IMG/VR virus record: IMGVR_UViG_3300027805_000014
Span: 1-60,199 of that record
Direction: 5' to 3' (one strand)
Source: a virus
DNA length: 60,199 nt
Below, in pieces: positions 18,201-24,901 of this stretch. Below the pieces are notes generated by a model. That model did not search any database. It worked only from the letters and a program-made list of their open reading frames with translations, and had not been told where the DNA came from. Position 1 is the first letter of the stretch. Every line of letters starts with the position of its first letter. The translations under genes were made by a program, and so were the position numbers.

Positions 18201-20298
18201 TGAATTTATTTCGCTAACGCTTAATGACCCTACTATTGAGGTAGGTGAGTCATTCATCGTACAAGTAAAGGCAGATGAGCTGGTATTTTGGAATGGAATA
18301 AATTCAACTCTTATAAGACCAAGCATAGACAGTCTTGTTCCAGCTGACGGAGATTTCATTTCTATTCAGAAGGCCGAAGAGAGCTCTGTCGGGATATCCA
18401 TCAACTACAGACAGGTAGCTAACCCACCTTCTCTTGACGCGCTGTACCCAGTTGGGGTTGATAGCGATTTCATAGATACCTACACTGGGCCATTAAATCC
18501 ATCTATCGGTAAGTTTTCGCCAGAAGCCACCATCTTTGACGGATGGCTCCCATTAAGAGTTGAGGGAAGAGATGCTATAAACTCAATTGCATTTTTTCCA
18601 GATGATGCTACTAGCTATGGAATTTACTCTGCGGTAACAAATGAACCAATCGCTACAATCTACTCAAGCGCAACCATTAATGAGCCTATTCAGCTTGAGT
18701 GGGATGAAACATTTTTCAACAGCTTTTTACCACTTAACTCTGAAGCAAACATCATCACGTATGGGACACAGTTAGATGAAAAGGTAAAAGTCAGCATCTC
18801 TGAAAAGATTAATTTTCTTGTTTCAGGTGGTGTGCTTTTCGAGGATGCGCTGTTTTCAGATAAGCTACAGATTGCACTGAGTGAACAAACAAATCTTAAC
18901 ATCACTACAAGTTTAAGCGATGAATTCAGCACAAATGTTGAAGATGGCCCATTTTCAAGGTTTATGGCTGGTTACGCCAACCTACCATATGATCTAGAAA
19001 TTGGAACTATTGGACCTGGCTGCTTTGACGAAAACTTTGATACTGGGATATCCCAGTACACTTTGTTCTCTGGCAACGTTGGTCTGTTCTCGGTTGCAGA
19101 AACAACTTATGGTCAAACTCTAACTGTGGAGTCGCAGACATCTGCAACCCCCGCACAGATACGTAAAAATCTACCAACAGGGATTCAAGTAGATGAGTTT
19201 AAGTTCAAGGTAAGATTAAACAATCTAAATCAGGATGATGCTGCCTCCATATTCTTGACAGATGCTATTGGCAACGGACTTGCTGGAATTTTCCCAGCGC
19301 GCGAAGCCGCGTTTGATTTTGCTAGAAGGCCGCTTATTTTTTGGAGAAATAGCCCAACATCTGCATTCACTTCTACCTATCTTCCAAGTGCACTAGCGCT
19401 TGGTGTTTGGTATGAAGGAAAGTTCTTTAATGACAGCGGCACCAGAAAATTCTCTTTGACTAATCTGACAAATGGCAACGTTCAGACAATTAGCTTTGGT
19501 TCTTCCGCAGCCCCAGTGGCCAATATGCTTATCTTTACAGCAGATTCAGGAAGCGCAACCTGTAGCACATCATATGCTGACATTACTGTATGTCCGCCAG
19601 TCACCATAAGCGGGCAGTATGATACTGGTATCCCACTGGTTGATAACTTCTTGCGCGCTAAGTTTTTATCAGAGCTTTCAGCTCTTACCATTGAACAGGG
19701 TGAAGAACTAGCAGTCCTTCAGGCACTTATAAATCCACTTCTCCAACCTGGAGGACTTTCTTCTACCTCACTTCCAGACTTTTTGACAAATCTAGACACC
19801 GACCTGTTCATTGATGGATCAACAGATCCAGAGCTTGGAATCCCAGAGCTTGGAATGGCTGTTGATGTTAATCAAAATTCTGGTGAAGTCGCGTCAACGG
19901 TATTTGAAGATAGCGTCAGTTTCTCATTTACTATTCCAGAAGGCGCAGCTGCAGATATGTCAGACACGTCATTTGGTTCAGCTCCATTTGACACTGTCCA
20001 ATTTGACGCAACTGTTGAGTCAGAAGCCACATTCTTCTCGGCCTCGCCACCGCCTGTACCAAGTTCAGTTCCTGCTGGCGCTAATTATCAAACTTTGCAA
20101 ACTCCTTTCTTTGCGGCTTCGCCGGCGCGTGTTTTTACTATCAATTTCCTTCAGCCTGTTAACTTCATACCGACTGTGCAAATCGCCACGGAAAATCAAC
20201 CTGAACTAAGAATTGTGCCTGTAGTAGAAAGATTATCTGCTAGAAGCTTCACTTTTAGTATTGCGGCTAGTGATAGAGCGAAGGTTGTAGTTACCTAG
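15193..20298 (+). CDS. Large tail/baseplate structural protein (1701 aa)
   Basis: The first 60 residues (SIYVDSLVGFALDTKPYHSK, then VEYRFEDTLNVNVED) look like a conserved virion-protein head. The rest is beta-rich and modular. At least four copies of the same roughly 70-80-residue domain found in the 3080 aa protein occur near residues 532-597, 721-794, 825-904 and 969-1032, each with a V-x-F-T-S-like strand and a closing F-x-x-GD-x-F strand. It overlaps the preceding gene by 8 nt, so the two giants are probably made together. Position suggests a wedge or peripheral baseplate protein (gp8-gp10 region of T4). The exact counterpart cannot be assigned. Confidence 0.75.
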   Translation: MSNIRSKNSIYVDSLVGFALDTKPYHSKVTEVAVEYRFEDTLNVNVEDVVASKMLSKAGWLYNYFSGGNSSFRSLPLQRVVNPFAIRTQLNSDQANNPGAFKVGRDESTDLLGVPFVYYKKATPGYAEVWKQGTRRDNLLRGHDYFHVYGSAEIAVSLPPANETDQSRRWQHTNEGGVISAVTAETQRLAVDINNPNSCVRRIREILLLINEQLQTSPSAAAQIELNAIRGITGVDTSVASISRTANTVTVTWDADPYALQQAYTVGKQVIVSADETSFDGTFTIQTASIADGKFRITYSHAGASGSAVAPAIRLSQPTLPRSYEALLNSLVATGTPVISGYTGWIGEDGFAANGTTTQSSAKYVDDALSRLTPPAFFSVFSDGRLREGSILSYPEKVTGNGFEVTSIVAQSQTPEEWSLQTVNISPLQLLVSGSVSGIIGLASVGTQFTSSNISFFVGESEGTPIEGDKVLFCPENKFFVSSTSPTQVWNLIKTDPLAYSRPTFSSSRFGSIEDLGANKSTVSILDQTIPTGTIVLTAINSNTFSLTSTAEPTYTATVTVGTTFNDGRLGFKIVAGSAQQFVSGDTFYISIVNQPALAVELDLYYGYDLDSYDNMTLLYNNTDPTASTYNKPVEFRYDSRFIDYDFSSLNLNIAQSARQGRKFKLTAIPDGQPVAILQKDGSGPSNAIDLAASDGGSSAPVISMPGDANSAADLLIYYASSFRLEFSDDDFNTKTFVANVPVDGTFTNDELGISFVLASGSKPFIAVTSDSGLGNPRAEGGDIFLFKVTNEPPSVESLPLVFSSPNAPYLLMHGSGFWKCPDANWTVRFTSSTAYEVTAIYSTGEQIGQIVPGYPKTGNIGVTGSQSFQNATYKDELVYFTIKSGSRAFAANDTFTFSTFSRKPSILVHGSVSGWKDEAVIGEWYWNGEIAFKVNLPSASTFLNINEQVTEATIPGISDISIRPDCSSTVYKFTKISTGSFVCSRSDTGIVGSALSSGTFSDEFISLTLNDPTIEVGESFIVQVKADELVFWNGINSTLIRPSIDSLVPADGDFISIQKAEESSVGISINYRQVANPPSLDALYPVGVDSDFIDTYTGPLNPSIGKFSPEATIFDGWLPLRVEGRDAINSIAFFPDDATSYGIYSAVTNEPIATIYSSATINEPIQLEWDETFFNSFLPLNSEANIITYGTQLDEKVKVSISEKINFLVSGGVLFEDALFSDKLQIALSEQTNLNITTSLSDEFSTNVEDGPFSRFMAGYANLPYDLEIGTIGPGCFDENFDTGISQYTLFSGNVGLFSVAETTYGQTLTVESQTSATPAQIRKNLPTGIQVDEFKFKVRLNNLNQDDAASIFLTDAIGNGLAGIFPAREAAFDFARRPLIFWRNSPTSAFTSTYLPSALALGVWYEGKFFNDSGTRKFSLTNLTNGNVQTISFGSSAAPVANMLIFTADSGSATCSTSYADITVCPPVTISGQYDTGIPLVDNFLRAKFLSELSALTIEQGEELAVLQALINPLLQPGGLSSTSLPDFLTNLDTDLFIDGSTDPELGIPELGMAVDVNQNSGEVASTVFEDSVSFSFTIPEGAAADMSDTSFGSAPFDTVQFDATVESEATFFSASPPPVPSSVPAGANYQTLQTPFFAASPARVFTINFLQPVNFIPTVQIATENQPELRIVPVVERLSARSFTFSIAASDRAKVVVT

Positions 20299-20304
20299 TG
20301 GTCG

Positions 20305-20312
20305 CATAAATA
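20305..20312 (+). promoter_or_regulatory. T4-type late promoter box CATAAATA
   Basis: CATAAATA lies just after the stop of the 1701 aa gene and 24 nt before the ATG at 20337. It is one base from the T4 late consensus TATAAATA. Confidence 0.6.
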
Positions 20313-20336
20313 TCTGAAAGTCACCAGAGGAACAAA

Positions 20337-20945
20337 ATGGCAGAAGCACTAAACACGATCGTAACTGGACATGTCCTCATCAAAGATACGTCTACTGGCG
20401 AAGTACTGCTTGATAAGTACAACGCTATTCACCCGAAAAACATGGCAACCGCTATTGCTAGAGGACTTTCAAATAGTCAAAACTATCAAATTTTCAAGCT
20501 AAAGCTTGGAAATCAGGGTACTTACATTGATGCATCCAAGCAGATAGTGTTCAGGTCGCCCGTTGTCACGGGCGACACCGCTGATCTTTACAACCCAACT
20601 TACGTTGAGGTTGTTGATGAGCTTGATACCTCAGTTGGCGCAGGAAATTCTGTTGTGTTTACGAATATTCCTTCAAGCACCAGCACGAGAGTTATTGTGA
20701 CAGCCGTCATATCCTCAAACGAAGCAGTTAACAACCCAACGGATGGTGGAGACGGAGATAGTTCATTAGATCCCGAAGGTAGCTACTTCTTTGATGAGCT
20801 TGGATTGTTCACAAAGCAAACTGACACCAATCTTCTAAATGGAACCGGTGAACTTATGCTTTCGCATTTGATCTTTAGTCCAATTGAACACACCGGAAAT
20901 CGCGAGCTTACTATTGTCTATACGCTGACCATTTCAGTTTCTTAA
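20337..20945 (+). CDS. Tail/baseplate-associated structural protein (202 aa)
   Basis: The ATG follows an AGAGG ribosome site at 20326-20330 and a late box. The protein starts AEALNTIVTGHVLIKDTSTG and contains KYNAIHPKNMATAIARGLSN, then FFDELGLFTK and an ELMLSHLIFSP segment near the C-terminus. This pattern (an N-terminal '(V)LIKD..TGEVLLDK.NAIH..NM', a late 'FDELGLF') is that of small phage tail or fibre-attachment proteins. The specific role is unknown. A stretch of G/D (GGDGDSSLDPEG) in the middle is probably a loop. Confidence 0.7.
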   Translation: MAEALNTIVTGHVLIKDTSTGEVLLDKYNAIHPKNMATAIARGLSNSQNYQIFKLKLGNQGTYIDASKQIVFRSPVVTGDTADLYNPTYVEVVDELDTSVGAGNSVVFTNIPSSTSTRVIVTAVISSNEAVNNPTDGGDGDSSLDPEGSYFFDELGLFTKQTDTNLLNGTGELMLSHLIFSPIEHTGNRELTIVYTLTISVS

Positions 20946-20978
20946 CTTAACCTGACATAAAGTTAGAGAGGTCACGCT

Positions 20979-22679
20979 GTGAAGATTACGTTCAGACAAG
21001 GGGTTGCTCGCTACCAGACAGACGTTGGCGCCAATCCCACTTTTCTGCAAAGATCAGCAAATTCAAACACTATAGACCTTATAGTTTCACCAGATCCAAC
21101 GGTTATCGTATTTGCGCACAGAGATGCTAACTACGTATTTGAGGAGGTAAAAACTGTAAGAAATGCTTGGGGCCCATTTAGTGGAAACGAAACACGCTAC
21201 CTTTATTGGGACGTTGATCTACTTACGGCCCAGTTAACTCGAGGCGCAACTCTTTACCCTCCTATCATCTCAGCTCTAGCACCAGTAAATCCAATCTTTG
21301 ACCAACATTGGTTCGATGTTCAAGAGATGGTGATGAAGGTATGGAACGGTGCTAAGTGGATTGAAAAAATACGGGTATTTGCAGCAACACTAAGCTCAAA
21401 CTCAATCATAAAGGCCCCGCCAGGACTCCCATCTAGCTCAAACTCTTGGATAGGTACGCAGGTTGGTGTCGTCGGTGAATTTGAAACTGGCAACATAGTA
21501 CTTGACAGCTTTTTTAAGCCATTAAGACAATCAGATGGCTCATTCGTTACGTCAACTACCAATATGTCGGTTGTTAGTATTGGTACAAGACGAGTAAGAT
21601 TTGAAAACGATATAACCAGTCTGTTAGCTGAAGAACAGATACCGAGATACAGCTTGGTACAGATAAAACCAGGCAGAAGAGCACTGCTTGCTCGTAGTAC
21701 TGACAAGTGGTCAAGAGTTTCAGGAATAGCGCTTGAAGACATGTATCAGGGAGAAACTTCTATAGTTGTAACTGGTGGTCTTGTCAGAAATGAGCTTTGG
21801 GATTGGCCAGCATCTTCAATAGGTAGGCCAATATTCTGTGGACCTACTGGACAAGTCACTTTAATCCCTGCAATTTTTGGGGTGCACCAGCAGGTTGGAT
21901 ATATCTACGACACGGATGCTATCTACATCGAGGTGCAACCGGCAATAATGCTAGATAACCCGTATGATGTCGAAACACCTGAACCACCAGTAGTTAATCC
22001 TACTTTACCAACAGCTAACTTCAGCGTTATTGTTTCAGAAAGACGTGGAACTGCACCGCATACGGTTAATTTTGTCAATACCTCAGAAAATGCAACATCA
22101 TATGAATGGGACTTTCACAATGGTGGAGGAATTGATAGTACAGCGCTTTCTCCTACGTACACCTATATCACGCCAGGAACGTACAGCGTAAGTCTAAAGG
22201 CCTACAACGCATTTGGAACTGATACTGAAATAAAAACGGGATTCATCATCGTCGATCCGTCAGGCCCAGCGCCAACGTTCACTAATCTTGATATTTCATT
22301 AACTGGTCCTTTGCAAGTTCAAAAAAATGAGCTGTTTACTGTTTCAGTAAGCATCTCAAATGCGGGCCTATTAACTGCAACTAACATTGAAAGAACTATC
22401 CAACTTCCTGATGTTACACATTCTGATGGTGTAAGGCATCAGGTAGTTCCATCTGGCCTGCCTCCGGGTGCAACGGTTACGCGTCAATCTAACGTTACTG
22501 TGGTTCAGCTTCCACCTATTTTATCTCTGATAAGTGGTGGAGTTGTAAATATTTCTTTCTCCGTACAGGCACCACCAGTACAATCACAGATAAATATCGT
22601 TGCGAGCGTCAACAGCCCTGAAAATGATTCTGAGACTGGCGATAACACTACCAACCTTTACGTTGAGGTTAGGTCATGA
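20979..22679 (+). CDS. Structural protein with PKD and DUF11-like domains (566 aa)
   Basis: GTG start (20979-20981) with a GAGAGG ribosome site just upstream. Residues 1-340 are an unassigned virion-type region. Residues about 343-425 form a PKD/Ig-like domain with the typical core (FSVIVSERRGTAPHTVNFVN, YEWDFHNGG, SPTYTYITPGTYSVSLKAYN). Residues about 431-566 look like a DUF11/CARDB-type domain (FTVSVSISNAG ... GDNTTNLYVEV). PKD and DUF11 domains are usual in exposed adhesins, so this is probably a peripheral fibre or decoration of the baseplate. The stop overlaps the next start (ATGA). Confidence 0.8.
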   Translation: MKITFRQGVARYQTDVGANPTFLQRSANSNTIDLIVSPDPTVIVFAHRDANYVFEEVKTVRNAWGPFSGNETRYLYWDVDLLTAQLTRGATLYPPIISALAPVNPIFDQHWFDVQEMVMKVWNGAKWIEKIRVFAATLSSNSIIKAPPGLPSSSNSWIGTQVGVVGEFETGNIVLDSFFKPLRQSDGSFVTSTTNMSVVSIGTRRVRFENDITSLLAEEQIPRYSLVQIKPGRRALLARSTDKWSRVSGIALEDMYQGETSIVVTGGLVRNELWDWPASSIGRPIFCGPTGQVTLIPAIFGVHQQVGYIYDTDAIYIEVQPAIMLDNPYDVETPEPPVVNPTLPTANFSVIVSERRGTAPHTVNFVNTSENATSYEWDFHNGGGIDSTALSPTYTYITPGTYSVSLKAYNAFGTDTEIKTGFIIVDPSGPAPTFTNLDISLTGPLQVQKNELFTVSVSISNAGLLTATNIERTIQLPDVTHSDGVRHQVVPSGLPPGATVTRQSNVTVVQLPPILSLISGGVVNISFSVQAPPVQSQINIVASVNSPENDSETGDNTTNLYVEVRS

Positions 22680-23596
22680 CAAAAGTTTTTAAGCCAATCT
22701 ATAGAGATGAGCAGTACGGTGAGCTGGCGCAGCTAGCAGACAATGCTATCGTTAACATCGGCGGAACTTCAAGTCCGTTCTTCACTGTTGGTGGTAGACC
22801 TCTCCTTTTTGCTGATGGTTCAACCACTGCACCTGACACCGGAAGTGGTTTTACCTTTCAAGTTGCGTACGGAAATTCACTTGTTCCTGCACAGATAAAC
22901 ACGACAGCTGGCAAGAACATAATTTTCAATTCTGTTAATGGCATCAAATTTACATTTGATGCCAACAACGGAAATGTAACAATTGGTGGAAGTCTTAATC
23001 TAACAGGGCTAATAAACGGCGTTGCTGTTAGTAACCTCATTGACCACATCAACGCATCTACGATTATCCCAAAGCACACCGCTGAACAGATAAACGTAAA
23101 TGATAGTGCGTTAAATCAAATATCTGGACAGAATGTTCAGCGTATCATAGAAGATATTGACTCCAAGATAAATGAGCTTGTTGTCAATAATGTTGTTGGA
23201 TTTGAATTTAAACAAGTAACGCCATCAGTTACTTGGAACATCTCGCACAATAAAAATAGTAAAAAGATACATGTAACAATATGGGATAGCACAGATGAAG
23301 TTGTGCTGCCAAACAGCATAAAGATAATAGACGCTAATAACATTAGAGTAACATTTTCATCACCGCAATCAGGAAAAGCGGACTTGATGATTTATATCAC
23401 TAACGAATTTGACCCTGATGCTCCTAACTTGGTTGACGCACCAGAAAGGCAAAATGAAAATATCAACGTGGTCGCGAATATTCCGTCAGTTGAATTTACT
23501 GGTAACTTGGTTTCTGACTCCTCTATTACAGAAACAGTAAATATTTCAGCAGATATAAATGAAGTAACTTTAATTGACGGCAGTCCAGCAGAATAG
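22676..23596 (+). CDS. Tail fibre-like protein with one WTIxHN module (306 aa)
   Basis: Begins MTKVFKPIYRDEQYGELAQL. The middle has phage-fibre texture (NGNVTIGGSLNLTGLINGV), then an amphipathic helical stretch (NVQRIIEDIDSKINELV), then one copy of the window's recurrent module: VTWNISHNKNSKKIHVTIWD, EVVLPNSIKI, NNIRVTFSSPQSGKADLMIY (about residues 185-245). It ends with a D/N/E-rich tail. It overlaps the previous gene by 4 nt. Likely an exposed fibre component; the receptor is unknown. Confidence 0.75.
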   Translation: MTKVFKPIYRDEQYGELAQLADNAIVNIGGTSSPFFTVGGRPLLFADGSTTAPDTGSGFTFQVAYGNSLVPAQINTTAGKNIIFNSVNGIKFTFDANNGNVTIGGSLNLTGLINGVAVSNLIDHINASTIIPKHTAEQINVNDSALNQISGQNVQRIIEDIDSKINELVVNNVVGFEFKQVTPSVTWNISHNKNSKKIHVTIWDSTDEVVLPNSIKIIDANNIRVTFSSPQSGKADLMIYITNEFDPDAPNLVDAPERQNENINVVANIPSVEFTGNLVSDSSITETVNISADINEVTLIDGSPAE

Positions 23597-23617
23597 GATA
23601 ATTAAGCGAGGAATATG

Positions 23618-24571
23618 ATGAACGCGGAAATAAAATTGAATATGCAGGGTTTTTACAGAATAGTATGTAAGAATCCTTATGATGAGAAAAGAGTTCTGGC
23701 AGAATGGTTTCAAAATGAAATTGTTAATACTGGGCTTGATCTTTTTGGCAATGATTTACTCGACAGCGTTAGCGCGTGTTTCGTGGGAACAGGAAATTCT
23801 CAACCACAAGACTCTAACACGCAGCTTGATGTTCAGGTTGGCAGTACAAATGACGTGATTTCATCTGTTTCAGGCCCTGGTACTGGTTCGCCTGCTTACA
23901 GCTTCTGCAGAAAAACATTTAGATTTGCTGAAGGTTCTGTTTCTGGAATTATAACGGAAATTGGTGTCGGAGCTGTTTCAGGTTTCAATCAGCAAATTCT
24001 ATTCAGCCGAGCGCTCATAAGGGATCAGAGTGGTTTTCCAGCAGCTGTACAGGTAGAGTTAACTGATGTCCTTGAAGTTGAGTATGAACTCAGAATGTAT
24101 CCAGTTACATTTGACTCGACCGGTAACTTTTCGCTCAATGGTATAAACTACATGTACACCATTAGACCTGCTCTTGCTAATGTTCCAGTTCCCGGCTGGG
24201 CGTCTTCATCAAATCCAAGCACGATTTTGACAAATCCTGTTGGCGTACAGTGCGTTGCAACAAACCTAATGCAATTAGCCCCCTACACCGACTATCCAAT
24301 CTATCCGGATGGAAATGAATCAGACACCATTACTAGTTTCTCTGATTTTGCTTTTGTATGGAAACCGTATATTGCGGGTTTATATTACAGAGATTTAGAA
24401 ATTAACTTTGATTTCCAAAACGCAAATTTTGAAAATGGAATTCAAGGTTTGTTCGTTGTTACAAATGGTGGCTATTACCAAGTGGTATTTGCACCAAGCA
24501 TTCCAAAAACTAATACCAAGCAGCTAAAGGTAACTCTTAGAATTTTTTGGGGTGGATTGGGTGGAACATAA
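23618..24571 (+). CDS. Tail structural protein (317 aa)
   Basis: Two ATGs in a row (23615, 23618). The second is better spaced from the GCGAGGA ribosome site at 23606-23612. The protein (MNAEIKLNMQGFYRIVCKNP, AEWFQNEIVNTGLDLFGND, later FAEGSVSGIITEIGVG) follows a layout frequent in phage tail proteins: a short N-terminal strand, 'W-F-x-N-x-I-x-x-x-G-L-D', then a long beta-rich body. No enzymatic motif is seen. It sits among fibre genes on the plus strand and has its own ribosome site 21 nt after the previous stop. Confidence 0.7.
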   Translation: MNAEIKLNMQGFYRIVCKNPYDEKRVLAEWFQNEIVNTGLDLFGNDLLDSVSACFVGTGNSQPQDSNTQLDVQVGSTNDVISSVSGPGTGSPAYSFCRKTFRFAEGSVSGIITEIGVGAVSGFNQQILFSRALIRDQSGFPAAVQVELTDVLEVEYELRMYPVTFDSTGNFSLNGINYMYTIRPALANVPVPGWASSSNPSTILTNPVGVQCVATNLMQLAPYTDYPIYPDGNESDTITSFSDFAFVWKPYIAGLYYRDLEINFDFQNANFENGIQGLFVVTNGGYYQVVFAPSIPKTNTKQLKVTLRIFWGGLGGT

Positions 24572-24605
24572 TTGCGACGTGATTTTTCAACTTTAATGAA
24601 AAACG

Positions 24606-24613
24606 CATAAATA
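24606..24613 (+). promoter_or_regulatory. T4-type late promoter box CATAAATA
   Basis: CATAAATA 29 nt before the ATG at 24643, in the 71 bp gap after the 317 aa gene. It would serve the 75 aa gene and the highly repetitive fibre gene at 24902. Confidence 0.6.
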
Positions 24614-24642
24614 AAAGATCTATAAAACTCATGGATAAGTAG

Positions 24643-24870
24643 ATGAAGCGCTATATTGAGACGAGCGATATTGTTCTTGCGGCTACATTAAAAGTTTTCA
24701 ATCAGCAACTTGACAAGATACAGAAGCATGGAAACAGAGGTGTTTTCTGCTTTGCAGATGTAGATGAAACAATCTTGACTGACTTTGACCTTGGTAAAAG
24801 TTTAGTTGAGCCTGTTTCTTTTAATAACGCTATAAAAGCTCTTACGACTGCAGTAAGACGAATGAATTGA
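24643..24870 (+). CDS. Small DUF5659-like protein (75 aa)
   Basis: MKRYIETSDIVLAATLKVFN ... RGVFCFADVDE ... LVEPVSFNNAIKALTTAVRRM. The pattern 'T-D-x-x-L-A-A-x-L ... F-x-F ... (P)-x-x-F-x-N-A-x-x-x-L' resembles the small DUF5659 family found in phages and bacteria, whose function I do not know. It lies directly after a late box and just before the major fibre-like gene, so it is a late product. The family assignment is tentative. Confidence 0.6.
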   Translation: MKRYIETSDIVLAATLKVFNQQLDKIQKHGNRGVFCFADVDETILTDFDLGKSLVEPVSFNNAIKALTTAVRRMN

Positions 24871-24901
24871 TTTTTTAACCTTAGTCTAAGGAGACAGATA
24901 C

